This document shows, one piece after another, positions 23,419 to 34,356 of a stretch of 64,000 bases of DNA. This DNA is from Bisporella sp. PMI_857. Taxonomy: Eukaryota; Ascomycota; Leotiomycetes; Helotiales; Helotiaceae. Location of the stretch: positions 124,001 through 188,000 of the forward strand of contig JAJSPD010000039.1 of assembly GCA_021307315.1 (NCBI GenBank). Direction: 5' to 3'. Both the position numbers and the translations under genes were made by a program. The notes beneath the pieces were generated by a model that did no database searches, was not told the DNA's origin, and saw only the letters and a program-made list of their open reading frames with translations. The first letter of the stretch is position 1. Each line of letters starts with the position of its first letter.

Positions 23419-24244
23419 AATCGCGACTCCAAAATATAGGCTGGGAGTCTCAGAACATTGAACTAAAAGACCATGAGGTTCAAGAAACAAGAACCTGAAT
23501 ACATAACTATAAAAGACGTTGAAGGCTGAGCGCCTCCCATGTTCTCTGGTTAATTTAGGACTGTGCCGCAGCTCTGCGGGGTGGTAGCGGCCAATGCCAT
23601 GTTAGCGGGGCTCATTCTGGACTCTGTGCCTGTCAGAAAATAGATGAGAGTTGCACCATAATGCTGGTCGGCATGTTAGTTGCGATTGGTTAATCTTTCC
23701 GACTTGCAGAACATCTTGCTTAGGCAAAAATCACGAGGCAGCCAAGCTTACTTGGCCAGTCTGAACCAATTAGGTGCACAAAGCGCCTCCTCTGTACCCA
23801 GGAATAATCCTATCAAAAATCGAGGAACCACCCGGGCTAATATATTTAGATGTTGCCCATAGATATGATATTGTATAATATCTTCGGCGGTTGTGCAAAT
23901 TGAAATTGTTGACTGGGGTTACAATAATAATGTAGAGAGAGAGGGTGCCAAGCATCAAAGAAGCCACTTAGCTCAAAGGGCGGACTTCAATCTAGCCTCG
24001 GATTTCATTTTGCTTTTCACATATACACTAGACCTAACAAGTAGCGAATACGCTTCTTTTAGACTTCATGACATCTAGTCCTTACTTCGAGTATTTTATA
24101 CAAATTGGCACCTTAGGAAAGACTGCTGCATAGCATGTAGAATACAAAGGCTCGCATGAGACCCAATCAATCAACATAATACTTAAGTGTTCTGTATTTG
24201 AGACATGAAGAAGTATGATCAGAAGCCATCGGCAGTGGGTAATA
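23419..24244. other. Intergenic
   Basis: 826 bases containing the upstream region of the surface-protein gene and the 3' side of the HET gene. Only short open frames; nothing supported. Confidence 0.5.
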
Positions 24245-25912
24245 TTACTTTGTCGTGTCCTCGATCTTCACTTCGAGAATGAATATCTCTTGGCTCATAA
24301 CCTTTTCCTTTCTGAAGATAGCAGTGACAAATTTGGAATCTTGTTCAATTTCTGTGGTCAATACATTGTCCTTCCCTTTGCTTGCGAAGGGGTGGAGTTC
24401 ACGAGCATGCTTCTCGGCCCAACTGCCCAGCGACTCCTTGACCAGCCTTGGGAAGCAGGCAATCTTCGGATCATGGGCAAAAGTATCAAACCCAAAGATA
24501 ATGACGAACCCAATCGCCAAATTCTCATCATCAGACTTACTGAAGGAAAATGCGGCATATCTTATTTGAAAAAAGCTTTCCATCAACACGTTGATTCGCA
24601 TGATCTGAGTTTTCTCATTCCAGGTGCAAGGCATCGGCGGCACACAAGTAGTCTCTGTCAACATGTAGCCATGAGATCTTGCAGAATCTGACTTGAGCCA
24701 CCATACATGAGAAGACAACGCAGGTATGTCATGGATCAGATATTCCATACGACCAATGATCACCATGCCCTCCTTTGCCTTCATTCGATCCTCATGAGAG
24801 ACGACCGCTAGGGGAGCATATGGAGCTCTGATAAATACATTTGGTGTTTGTGTACTCATCAAAGGAATTCCAATACAACCTGAGAAATCGTCCTCAAAAT
24901 GGCAGTCGAGCAGACCGGAACAGAACTTTTCGGCCGAATCATCGAAGAATCCACCATCATTAAAATGACTCGTCACTGAATCGCCATCTTGAAACTGGAG
25001 GAGGGGCATGTTGATATAAAGCCCGTCACTACTTATCTGATGCGGAATTCTGATGCCTGGTCTTGGAAATGATACAATATTTCTTACGTTATTGAAATAC
25101 CTGGGATGCAAAGCAAGTGCACTATTTCTTGACGGGTCGCGCAAATAGTAACTAGCATCTCGGGTGTTCTGTAAGCTGATATCCCATGCAAGAATCGAGC
25201 AATCCGAGCTGTTTCGGAGTATCTCTTCCTGCAATCTTAAAAACGCCTTTTCTCCTTCGCCATAGAGCAGTGGCATGTTTACAGCGAAGATTCCAAAAAG
25301 GCAATATGCGGAGTCTTCAATTCTCGTTGTTTCTCTCTTCGAAGCCCATGACATTCTCAGGGCAGCACTATATTCGTGAATTGATGCGGGTTCTAAGAGA
25401 GCCCGAGTACTGATTCCAGTCATCATTGCTATCTTCTCAGCGAGTGAAGTTTTATCGTTGAGATAGTTCCAGGTGTTGTCGAAGAATCGGACAGTTCGAG
25501 GCGCCAAAAGTTCCTGCAGCGTCCACCCTCTTTGAAACCACCGGCATTTCGAAAAAGTGACATCAAACGATTTCCGAGAAACATCCTCCAGATAAACGTA
25601 GCATACTTTAGCCCGCTGATACCACTTGAACATGGAATTTATAGCCTCTGATAGTTCCGCGCTACTTCTCTTATCGATACAGCAAGTATCAATCCACACA
25701 TGCTGGAATCCATCGTCATATGCTTTTTTGCAGAATCCTTTGATCTTGGTGTAGCCTGACTTGCCTCGTACAAAACGCGATATTCCAAGCTCTGCAAACT
25801 CCGAAAACGATGCCTCGTCCTCACCCCACGTATGGGACAGTATCGCATATTCTGGTATAACACTCCCCACAAATTCCTCAAGCTTCAATGTCCTAACATT
25901 CAAAAGCCGCAT
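24245..25912 (-). CDS. HET-domain protein
   Basis: A single-exon 555-residue protein. The HET domain occupies about residues 20-230: EYAILSHTWGEDEASFSEF, GYTKIKGFCKKAYDDGFQHV, WIDTCCIDKRSSAELSEAIN, MFKWYQRAKVCYVYLEDV, FQRGWTLQELLAPRTVRFFD and AYCLFGIFAVNMPLLYGEGE, all in the usual order. HET domains act in heterokaryon incompatibility and related cell-death responses. The C-terminal 300 residues show no NACHT, ankyrin or WD repeats and no recognised effector module. This stand-alone type is common and expanded in filamentous ascomycetes, so a direct incompatibility role should not be assumed. The start is the ATG that opens the family-typical MRLLNVRTLKLEEF. Confidence 0.93.
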   Translation of the reverse strand: MRLLNVRTLKLEEFVGSVIPEYAILSHTWGEDEASFSEFAELGISRFVRGKSGYTKIKGFCKKAYDDGFQHVWIDTCCIDKRSSAELSEAINSMFKWYQRAKVCYVYLEDVSRKSFDVTFSKCRWFQRGWTLQELLAPRTVRFFDNTWNYLNDKTSLAEKIAMMTGISTRALLEPASIHEYSAALRMSWASKRETTRIEDSAYCLFGIFAVNMPLLYGEGEKAFLRLQEEILRNSSDCSILAWDISLQNTRDASYYLRDPSRNSALALHPRYFNNVRNIVSFPRPGIRIPHQISSDGLYINMPLLQFQDGDSVTSHFNDGGFFDDSAEKFCSGLLDCHFEDDFSGCIGIPLMSTQTPNVFIRAPYAPLAVVSHEDRMKAKEGMVIIGRMEYLIHDIPALSSHVWWLKSDSARSHGYMLTETTCVPPMPCTWNEKTQIMRINVLMESFFQIRYAAFSFSKSDDENLAIGFVIIFGFDTFAHDPKIACFPRLVKESLGSWAEKHARELHPFASKGKDNVLTTEIEQDSKFVTAIFRKEKVMSQEIFILEVKIEDTTK

Positions 25913-27357
25913 CTCAAATTACAGCTGTAGCTTCAAGGCTGCGTCCATAGAATATTTTAAAGGCAGGCCAGGCAGAGCCCCAGACAGAGCCTTGCTGCCT
26001 TGAGAGAATCGCGTAATATAAACAAAGAAACGATGTTGGAAGGATCGAGGTGATGCATGTCAGAGGGTGGGATAGAGAAAATGCTGCGAGGCTGAGGGGG
26101 CTAAGCTTCTGTGAATTAATTCAGAAGGGAGGTTACAATGTAACCCCGAACTTCACGTGACCTACAAGAGAGTATTGCTGTTAGCTTGAGTGATCTACAG
26201 CTCAAATAGGACAGCGATATAGCTCATGTCCCCATGAACAGGAAACTGCGGCTAGGAAGCATGTTGTTCTGTGTTTCATAGTACCCTCACGTGACTGAAT
26301 ATCTGGTGCTGTACTCAATGTCTCCAAGGGATGAAATGATCTCCTTGGGAAAGCTGAGAGAGCTGAGGAGTAAACAGCTCTACGGGGTGTTAAGGAGGCG
26401 TGGGAAGGCCTATTATGTTGATATCTCGTCGGAACAGCCAAGACAAGACAGGGGAACATCGGGAAAGACTAACTTTCTTGAGGGGGGGCGGGAAGTCGAG
26501 GATTGTTATGGGGATAACATTTGCCAAGGCAACAAAATTTGCCTCTGTAGACTCAAGGTTGGATTAGCCAGCTCCTTTTGTTATTGTCGAGTGGGATTGG
26601 CCGAAGCACTACGGCTACAGCTACAGCAATTTTGACTTGTTCCCCCCATTCCAGACATGCAGCTACGTCCGATATCATGCCCTCATCTAGCTGGAGCATC
26701 GAAGTTGTCAACTCACAAATGACATCAGCTCTATGTGCCGAGGATACAGTAGATATAAATACTAGACCAGGGAGCAACAACTATCGATTATCGATAACAG
26801 GACCTCAGCGCTTACCCCGGGCTCATCCAACGATCTCACATTCACGTGCCCGTGTGCCTCAGCCGGGAACCCACTCCGGCGGCACTGCCGTCCTCGGCCC
26901 ATCCCATTGGCTTGGTCTTCCTAGTCCGTCAGCCAATGACTTGCATATTTCAGGGGGACAATCGAAGCGAACAAAATAGCACCACCAACCAAGTTGGAGA
27001 CGTCGAGAACACCAAGTCTATTCGTTATTGCGACGTACCACTTGTAAAACATACTGGTCTTAGTCGTCCTCATAGCGTGATCATGGCACCAGCCTTCGGG
27101 GGTAGCGAAGAGGCAAATCAATGCCGGGGTTACTATCTGGATGCGGGAATCTGTTAGCCAGGAGAAGGAGTGGACGATGTCTTTCATAAAACTTAGTTGT
27201 GCCCCCCTTCGCTTTTGCAAAGGTGTTTGAGATGCTCTTTGACTGTCTGACATCCCACCACATCTGGCAGCACTTGGGATTGCGGCACGGTGCATATGTG
27301 TGATCATTGCGAGCATCAAAGCACAGTCCTAGTCCTTGGCGGCAACCCGAGAGCAAG
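25913..27357. promoter_or_regulatory. Divergent upstream region of the HET and Pth11-like genes
   Basis: 1.45 kb between two divergent start codons. Two TCACGTGAC-type E-box sequences occur near 26153 and 26287, close to the HET gene side, and a TATCGATTATCGATA near-palindrome near 26784. The open frames here (26291-26979) look like chance. Regulation by these motifs is not demonstrated. Confidence 0.35.
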
Positions 27358-28660
27358 ATGCAGAAGGGAATCCAGCTTGTGGTCGCCATGTGGGTGCTGA
27401 CTGGCCTGTCGCTAGCCCTGGTGATAGCGAGGCTGTATACAAGAATCCGAATTGTCAAGTTCGTCGGCGCGGAGGATTGGATGTATGCCATGACCGGAGT
27501 ATGTCTTCCTCTACTACAACTTTACCATCCCTGATTTCCAAAATCTAATATGACAAATGTAGGTCTTCCTCCTTGCCTTCACTGTCTTTATCCAAGTCTC
27601 TGTCCACTATGGCCTCGGTCAAAATTTCTGGCAATTAAGTGTAGCCTCATCCTCTGATGCAATCTTCTGGACCTACGTCGCAAACTCTTTCGCCATAACT
27701 GGCAATGCCATGGCCAAACTCTCCATGGGGCTCTTCCTTCTCCGTGTCGTCCAAGTGAAATGGCAACGCATTGCCCTCTGGTTCGCGGTCGCCATCACCT
27801 CCATGACGAGCATCGCACTCACAATCATGCTCTGGAATCAGACCACCCCGATAAGGGCTAGCTGGGACCCCTTGAGAGTTCCAGGGAAGTGGCATTTCCA
27901 GATTAAGCCATTGAGCGTGGGATTGGGTGTTTGGAGCAGTGGTTGTGATTTCTTCTTTGCCATCTTTCCATGGCTTTTTATATGGTCATTGCGCATGCCA
28001 CAACGCGACAAGATTATGCTTGCGAGTGGGATGAGCTTGGGCGTTATGTAGGCTCTTCTGTCTCCTCTGTTCTTGTCTACACCACCACAAGATACTAATA
28101 TTCATGCTAGAGCTGGCGCATGTGGAATCATTCGCACAGTTGTCCTTGCCCGCCTCGATGTCTTTAACTATACTCGTATGTTCCTTTTTTCATCCCCCAT
28201 CCCAATTCTTTGTCACCGGCCCAACTAACATGCCGCAGTAAACTTCGTCCCCTACTTTGCCTGGGCTGGGGCAGAAATAGCCGTGGCAATCGTTTGTGTC
28301 GGCATTCCCACCCTCCGCCCACTCTATCTCCGCACTCGCGGTCTCCCCACATCCTCCTTCTCCAACCGCCGTAACTCCAACTCGCTCCCGCAATTCACTA
28401 TGATTAAGAATAAAGAGACTGGAGCTTTGCAGGCTGTGCCGCGAAAGCTCGAGCGCGATGGACCGCACAGCCCTCGGAGTCCTCGGATGCCGGAAAAGGC
28501 ATATATGTCCGACAGGAGAAGGAGGAGCGGGAGCGAGGAGGTGTTGATGGAGGAGGGGAGATGGGCGGACGATAGGAAGGAGGAAAGTAAGACGGGGATA
28601 TGGGTTAAGAAGGAAGTCAGGGTGAGGGAAGATGATGCTATCTGGCCATTGAAGGATTGA
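27358..28660 (+). CDS. Pth11-like rhodopsin-fold integral membrane protein
   Basis: Four exons (27358-27498, 27563-28047, 28111-28175, 28239-28660) give 370 residues. The protein has about seven membrane helices in the fungal rhodopsin-like layout: GIQLVVAMWVLTGLSLALV, then RLYTRIRIVKFVGAEDW, the second helix after the first splice (VFLLAFTVFIQVSVHYGLG), SFAITGNAMAKLSMGLFLLR, and late motifs AGACGIIRT and NFVPYFAWAGAEIAVA. These are hallmarks of the Pth11-related family (candidate G-protein-coupled sensors). There is no N-terminal CFEM domain. The C-terminal cytoplasmic tail of about 115 residues is basic and Ser-rich. The ATG at 27358 directly precedes the first helix; the same frame runs further upstream without resemblance to the family. 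Confidence 0.88.
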
Positions 28661-29430
28661 TTCCTCATGGCGCTGTTTCCTAAAGGAGTTATTGGGCCTT
28701 CTACTGTGTAAGACTGGACATATAGAATCCTGGTCTGGATGACGCGAGTCATGCTCATTTGTTAGCAAGCAAGCGTTTAGGAATTTTAATGCATATATTT
28801 CCCAACTTAGGAAGTTCTCGAAGGTGTGTAGTTTGAGCATAAGCATAACACATCGATAATTTCTGATCGCGGCGGCTGATAAAGAGTACGACCATTTATC
28901 GACTCTATTTCTAACGTTGATAGTGATGCAAGAAAAGACAGGACAAGAAGTACGAGCAGGAGCTGTACATGCCACTAAAACACAACGGTGAAACGGACTA
29001 CAGGTAGTATAACCGTATAACTCTGATCTTGCAAGCATGCAGCGCTTAACAATAGCTGCAGAATGTCTTTTGAGAGGAGAGTGACCGAATTCAGCGCTTG
29101 GAACTTTGACCTCTTGCATGTAGATATTAATCAGAATAGTAATGGTGCAGGCTATGATTAATATACCAGAGCGCAGCACGGGAGAAATACCCTGACTGAA
29201 CTCTTCTCTTGTAGACCAGCAGTAGCTGCATCTGCAGTGCTGCAGTAGATTCCTCAATGAACCGACCACATATACACGACTACAATATATGGTTTATAGT
29301 CCCCATCCCATTCTCCATTAAACCCCTCCCCAAATCAGAGCAATCCGCCCATGCAGAAGCCTAAATCCTCGCGCCAACGCCCCCCCTCCCGGCTCCATTT
29401 CACGCAAATCTCTACCCATTTCAACGCAAT
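28661..29430. other. Intergenic, convergent 3' ends
   Basis: 770 bases between convergent genes. A long minus-strand open frame that overlaps the Pth11-like gene extends into it and is judged to be chance. Confidence 0.5.
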
Positions 29431-29930
29431 TCAGATGTCCATCCCCTCCTCGCTATCATCCCCGCTCTCCTCCTTCCCACCCGCGCCCGGCTCAGCTTGG
29501 TCATACTCCTCGTACCCTGGATACTCGACCACGAAGCCCTCCTCGTCAAAAGCGAAAGCGATATGCGCGCGATCCTTCAGCCCCAGGCTCTGGGGGCTCT
29601 CCCCCTCGCTGGTGTCGAGCTCCCGCCATCCTTTCTCCCTGTCATGCTCGTCGTGCAGCGCCCCGAGCACGATGTCGTCGGGCGAAGGGGGGAGGGCGAT
29701 GGTGGCCCGTGAGGATGGCGCGGGGGAGGGGTTTGGCAGGCCGGAAGGGTAGCGCTCGCGCAGGGTGCTGAGGAGCTCGGATTTTAGTGTCGTGAAAGGG
29801 GTGAGCGGGGAGGCGAAGAGGAGGATGGTGGTTCGGCCGTGGCGGAAGAGGAGGGTCCAGGATGTGGGGTCTGGGTTTGACTTTGGTTGTTAGGATGATG
29901 GGGATGTATGAAGGGTAGGAGCATTACCAT
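29431..29930 (-). CDS. Small acidic conserved-looking protein of unknown function
   Basis: The proposed structure is an exon holding only the start codon (29928-29930), a 47-nt intron (29881-29927, GTAATG donor, CTAAC branch site) and exon 29431-29880, giving 150 residues. The frame reads TSWTLLFRHGRTTILLFA and then a predicted helix TTLKSELLSTLRERYP, a layout reminiscent of a ubiquitin-like fold. It ends in an acidic tail (VVEYPGYEEYDQ, then DDSEEGMDI). I do not recognise the family. The coding strand is GC-rich like its neighbours and codon use looks normal, which supports a real gene. It is divergent from the Tim17/22-like gene with 235 bases between starts. Confidence 0.6.
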
Positions 29931-30165
29931 ATCATCTGTGTATTGAGGAAATAATGCTGAAGATGTGCGGAAAGCAAAAGAGGTCGGAGAGAGGGACGTT
30001 GAGAAAGAAAGATGGTAGTTTTACAGAAGCGGGACATCAGATCGCGAAATCCGCACGGTCTCAGCTGATCGGCCCTGAACCCCCGTCACACGCAAAAATC
30101 TACAGCCTCGTCGTTCTCAACGACGACACTCCAATACCTCAAGCAGCTTAAATCTATCTCTCGTC
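29931..30165. promoter_or_regulatory. Compact bidirectional promoter
   Basis: Only 235 bases separate the start codons of the small acidic protein and the Tim17/22-like protein, so both promoters must share this interval. No TATA box is evident. Confidence 0.5.
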
Positions 30166-30857
30166 ATGGCAGATGACAAGTCCAAGCTGACCGACGAGCA
30201 GAAAGCCGCCATGAGCGAGCAGATGCGCATCCTCAAAATGAACTCCCGGATGGGCCTCCCCTGGCATGTCCGGCTCCCTTTCGCTACATCCATCTCCTTC
30301 AGCGTCGGCATGCTCCTGGGCCTCTCGCATGGCTCGACCGCCGCTGGTTTACGCTTCCGCGCCGAGAATGCCCATCGTTTGCCCACCACGCCTACCGGCT
30401 GGTACTTATACCACAAGAGCAAGAACTATCAGCGCATGTACGGGGGCGTCATGGAGGGGATCCGGATGGGGGCCCGGGTCAGCTTCTGGACGGCGGGGTT
30501 CTTTGCCATTGAGGAGATGTATGATCGGTGGAGAGGCGCAAAGGATTTTGCCAACACGGTGCTGGCGAGTCTGAGTGTGGCAGGGGTGTTTAGTGTTTGG
30601 AGTATGTTACCTTTTTTTTTTTAACAAATTCACGGCTACAATGGCATGACAAGATAAGACAAAGGCTAATGAGGTGTGCAACAGATCAATTCCCGATTAC
30701 CACAGCAGCACGAACAGCAAAGAGCGGATTGGCTATCGGATTGGGCTTTGGGCTTGCGCAGGATGCGGTGGGTGCTGCGAGAGGGAGGATACCTGGATAT
30801 GTTAATTTCCTGCGCGGACGGCGGAGAAGGGAGGCCGAGCACACGGGGATCTCATGA
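30166..30857 (+). CDS. Tim17/Tim22/Tim23-like small membrane protein
   Basis: Two exons (30166-30601 and 30685-30857, 83-nt intron containing a T(10) tract) encode 202 residues. After a charged N-terminus (MADDKSKLTDEQKAAMSEQM) there are four Gly/Ala-rich segments spaced as in the Tim17/22/23 fold: FATSISFSVGMLLGLSHGST, GVMEGIRMGARVSFWTAGFF, LASLSVAGVFSVW and TAKSGLAIGLGFGLAQDAVG. It ends with a basic tail (NFLRGRRRREAEH). The family sits in mitochondrial or peroxisomal membranes; this member is not clearly Tim17, Tim22 or Tim23 themselves. The splice (phase 1) restores SNQFPITTAART. Confidence 0.75.
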
Positions 30858-31348
30858 CACAATGGCCACGATATATGAGTGATCTTACCTCACCAAAACA
30901 ATAGGTCCATCGGGTCTTGTGGCTTTGCTCCAGAAATTGGTAGATGATGCAGTGCTTCGGATTGTATCTGTTCCTGAATGGCAGATGAGTGGAGTTGGTG
31001 CAGAAGAGTGGGGGGTGGAGTCGCGGTTCTCATCGGCTTTGAAGAAGATAACCAGCGGCAAAGAGGCGATAACATTCGCCCAAACAAGGGAATCTAGCGA
31101 CGGGTCAAATAAGAAAGCTATCGTCAATCTATCATGGCCGACGAAACAATTAAGCATTACCCTTCATGCCGAAGTCGCTATGAGCATAGTGGAAAGGCTA
31201 ATCATTATGTTAAGTATATCAATTCTTTCTCCCTCTTCTGCTTCCTTCCCTCTTCTCTTTTCTACCTCCTCTGTATTTTCACATATCTAGAGTTCAACCC
31301 TTCCATTCCATTGGCACCAACAAGCTGCTCGGCCCAAACAAAGGAACA
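30858..31348. other. Intergenic, upstream of proline dehydrogenase
   Basis: 491 bases; the last 100 are pyrimidine-rich (CT tracts near 31225-31275), common in fungal promoters and 5' leaders. No gene seen. Confidence 0.45.
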
Positions 31349-32874
31349 ATGGTCCTCCCTAGCAGAAGATCCGTCTCAGTTTCCAAAACTTTCTTCAATT
31401 CGCTTCATCAGTCCTCATCTTCTACTCAAAATGTCATCGCCACTGCCCAATTCCCCATTGCAGCCCCCTCATCCCCTCCAAAGTCCCCTCCCAAGATGCC
31501 GAAACCTCCTCCATTGTCGATTCTCCCGCTCAGCTCGATTCTCCGCTCATTAGCAGTCACATCCCTCTCCTCCTCACCCGTAGGTCATTCCTTTTCCCCC
31601 ATTCCGCATCTCAGCGAAAACTAATTGTTCCACAGCTTCTCCTCAAGCCCTCAATGGCAATAATGTCGCACCTCGCACACACTAAAAGCCCATTCCTCTC
31701 TCCAGACACGAACCCGCTCTTGCGCACCCTCCTCAAAGCAACCTTCTACGCCCAATTCTGCGCTGGTGAGACGCGTCAGGAAGTCCACCGGACCATCGCC
31801 TCCCTCAAAACCCTCGGCTACAAAGGCGTCATCCTCAATTACGCAAAAGAAGTCGTGCTCTCGCCTTCTGAAAAAGCCGCGCTCAAGTCTTCCGGTCCCT
31901 CCATCGCAAGTGTCGAAACCGAACTAAAGCCTTGGGCGAACGGTACGCTGGAGACGGTGCGGCTGACCAGCGAAGGCGATTTTGTGGCGCTGAAGTTCAG
32001 TGGTGCGGGCAGTCAGGCGTTGTATAGCTTGACGAGAAAGGAGGAGCCATTGCCGGAGATGAAGAGGGCGATTGATGAGATTTGCGATCTTGCTGTGGAG
32101 AGGGGAGTGAAGCTCCTTTTTGACGCAGAGAATGACGCTATCCAGCCGGGCATCGATGCGTGGACGCTGCAATACATGAAGCGCTACAACGATCCCTCTC
32201 GAGCCGTGGTATACGGCACATACCAAGCATACCTGAAATCCTGCCCCCAAGTTCTGGCCGAGCACCTAGCTTTCGCGCGGAAGAACAATATCGCCCTTGG
32301 TGTGAAACTGGTGCGCGGAGCGTACATTGGAAGCGATCCACGACATCTCATCCACGATACCAAAGCAGACACAGACGCCTGCTACGACGGGATCGCAGAA
32401 GCGTTAGTCAAGCGACAATATACGCCGGCCCTCCCAGCAGCTGAAGGCGAAATCGAGTTCCCGGCCGTCGAGGTCGTTTTGGCGGGGCATAACCACGATT
32501 CAGTACGGCGCGTACAAAAGCTGCAAGCGCAGCAGGCTGTCAACGGCGAGAAGCGCACCGAGATGGTCTACGCGCAGCTACAGGGCATGGCGGACGACGT
32601 GTCGTGCGAGATCGTGCAGGCAGGGAGAGAGGCCGAAAACCGCAGGGACGAACGCCTTTGTGGGAACGAGAAATTCAGCAGCAATGTCGCAGCGGGGGAA
32701 ATCGACATCCCGAAGGCGTATAAATACGTCGTCTGGGGCACCACTGGCGAGTGCATGAAATACCTGATGCGCAGGGCGCAGGAGAATAAAGATGCCTTGG
32801 GTCGTACGCGGGAGGGGCGGGATGCCATGGCTAAGGAGCTGTTAAGGAGGATGAGAACTTCATTGCGATTTTGA
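31349..32874 (+). CDS. Proline dehydrogenase, mitochondrial
   Basis: Two exons (31349-31579 and 31636-32874, 56-nt intron) encode 489 residues. The enzyme oxidises L-proline to pyrroline-5-carboxylate with FAD and feeds electrons to ubiquinone, the first step of proline catabolism. The N-terminus is Ser/Arg-rich, like a mitochondrial presequence. The FAD barrel is recognisable by KLLFDAENDAIQPGIDAWTL, YGTYQAYLKSCPQVLAEHL, GVKLVRGAYIGSDPR, VVLAGHNHDSVR, QLQGMADDVSCEIVQAG and WGTTGECMKYLMRRAQENKD, the usual substrate-binding C-terminus. The P5C dehydrogenase domain of bacterial PutA is absent, as expected in fungi. It stands alone; the P5C dehydrogenase partner gene is not in the window. Confidence 0.93.
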
Positions 32875-33491
32875 ATGAAAGGAGATGAAAGGGCAGGCAT
32901 TGTAGGCGTTTAGGAACGAACGGGTATTGGGAGATTGGAGCGACATTTACATTTACATTGCATTTTGTATTGCATTGCGTTGCGTTGCATCAGGTGCGTC
33001 GCATTATGTGCGCTGCATTAGATAGCCTTGAGATGAGTAATGAGATATGCCCATTATATCCAGGTTTCAGCTTTTCATACGATGGGAAGGGTTTCTTAAC
33101 ATGTTAATTCCAGTGACTTTTTAAAACATTGCTCGCTCCTGACACACGCAGTAAACTTCTTGTCATATATCCCACCTCAGGCACCATCATGAAACAGCCG
33201 TGATTTAATATACACGTAATACAGGCGTATTTAAATCCCTCCTAAACACAGATAACCTACCTCCTAGTCCACCTAATCCTAACCAAAACAAATGCTATTA
33301 GCGCACTTCTCAACATTAGGCACATTACTGTACTTACACGCTCTGTTCTGCACACCAAATATATACGAGGAATACCGCGAGTAGCACTCTGAGACCTGCA
33401 GAAGCTTGATTGAAATGAGAAAGCGCAAAGTTATGACCCATGATAGTTAAACTCTATCACCATCTGGTGAAATACATAAGCTGCCCCAAGC
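32875..33491. other. Intergenic with a degenerate tandem repeat
   Basis: 617 bases between convergent genes. A run of CATTTA/GCATT/GCGTT units occupies 32943-33019; the rest holds nothing recognised. Confidence 0.5.
32943..33019. repeat. Degenerate short tandem repeat (CATTT / GCATT / GCGTT units)
   Basis: Five- and six-base units (ATTTAC, GCATT, GCGTT, GCATC) recur along about 75 bases just past the proline dehydrogenase stop codon. Confidence 0.6.
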
Positions 33492-34356
33492 CTAGCGAGT
33501 CTTCCTGCCAGTGGAGATACTATTATCTCCTGCAGTCTTGCTGCCATCCGGGCCAACTCTTTCTGTTCTTCGGAGCTTATACAGAACGAAAGGGTAAGCT
33601 AGATCGCATATAAGGCCTGTACCCCAAAGGAAAATGCTGAATGGCGACATGAAGTATTCATTCGATTCCCTCCAAAAGTACCAGCAAGTACCGAAGTTCA
33701 GATACAGGCCAGTTATCGAGCCGATAGTTCTCGTTGCCCTGCTTGTAATTAGTTGTGTGATCCATGAACAATTTACAGTAGACGAACCAGATACTCCAAT
33801 TAACGCCTCCCGAATGCCGTCTAATTAGCAACTGAATAAGGCTTGCCGCGGACAAATATGCTTGCGATACAACACTGGTCCAAAAGCCCAATTCCGTAGT
33901 ATCTGGACCCACAATTCCTCTGTAGAACCTCCCTTCTTTCTTGCCGATGTCATTATCCAGCCACCATTTTGCAAATGCGAAATGCCCAACCGTCGTATAT
34001 ACTGTCATAAGCACCCATAACAAGCCCAAATGACGCCGAATGAATGGCGCATGGTCCCATTCCCTCTTCCCGTACAATAGAGTGTAGTATATGAGCCCGA
34101 TATCCAGGACCATCCAAGTTGTGAAGACGATTCTCTCAAGAAGACTTTCGGCGACGTAGAGTGCATAGACTAGCTCCCAAGAGAAATTAAAGGATAGAGC
34201 AAAGAGTGGCATCCCATATGTTTTGCTGCGTTGTGATTCGCGCAGCATCAAAATATAGCAGAGAGTCCATAATATGCCACCAATTTGTAGGAGCAGTGAC
34301 GTTGTGGCCACGACAGGAAATGTAATATGGGCGGGGGGTTGGTCGTTGGAGCCCAT
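33492..34356 (-). CDS. Pyr4-family integral membrane terpene cyclase
   Basis: Two exons (33788-34356 and 33492-33738) joined over a 49-nt intron with a GTTCGT donor give 271 residues and about seven membrane helices. The family protonates an epoxidised or plain prenyl chain and cyclises it in meroterpenoid and indole-diterpene pathways. Both acidic residues known as essential in Pyr4 have counterparts: Glu61 in LSFNFSWELVYALYV and Asp235 in LICDLAYPFVLYK. Other family marks are TWMVLDIGLIYYTLLYGKREW, the RTIGS motif after the splice and MSPFSIFLWG. Without the intron the frame ends early in a sequence unlike the family. The start is the ATG at 34356. Its neighbours are proline dehydrogenase and a Nudix hydrolase; the nearest prenyltransferase and FAD monooxygenase genes are about 28 kb to the left. 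Confidence 0.9.

Noticed and set aside
26291..26979. Overlapping plus-strand frames upstream of the Pth11-like gene
   Set aside because: No conserved motif and frames overlap each other; treated as upstream DNA.
28190..29269. Minus-strand open frame of 359 codons
   Set aside because: It lies antisense to exons 3-4 and the 3' region of the Pth11-like gene, has unusual composition and no recognisable motif. The spliced plus-strand gene explains the region.
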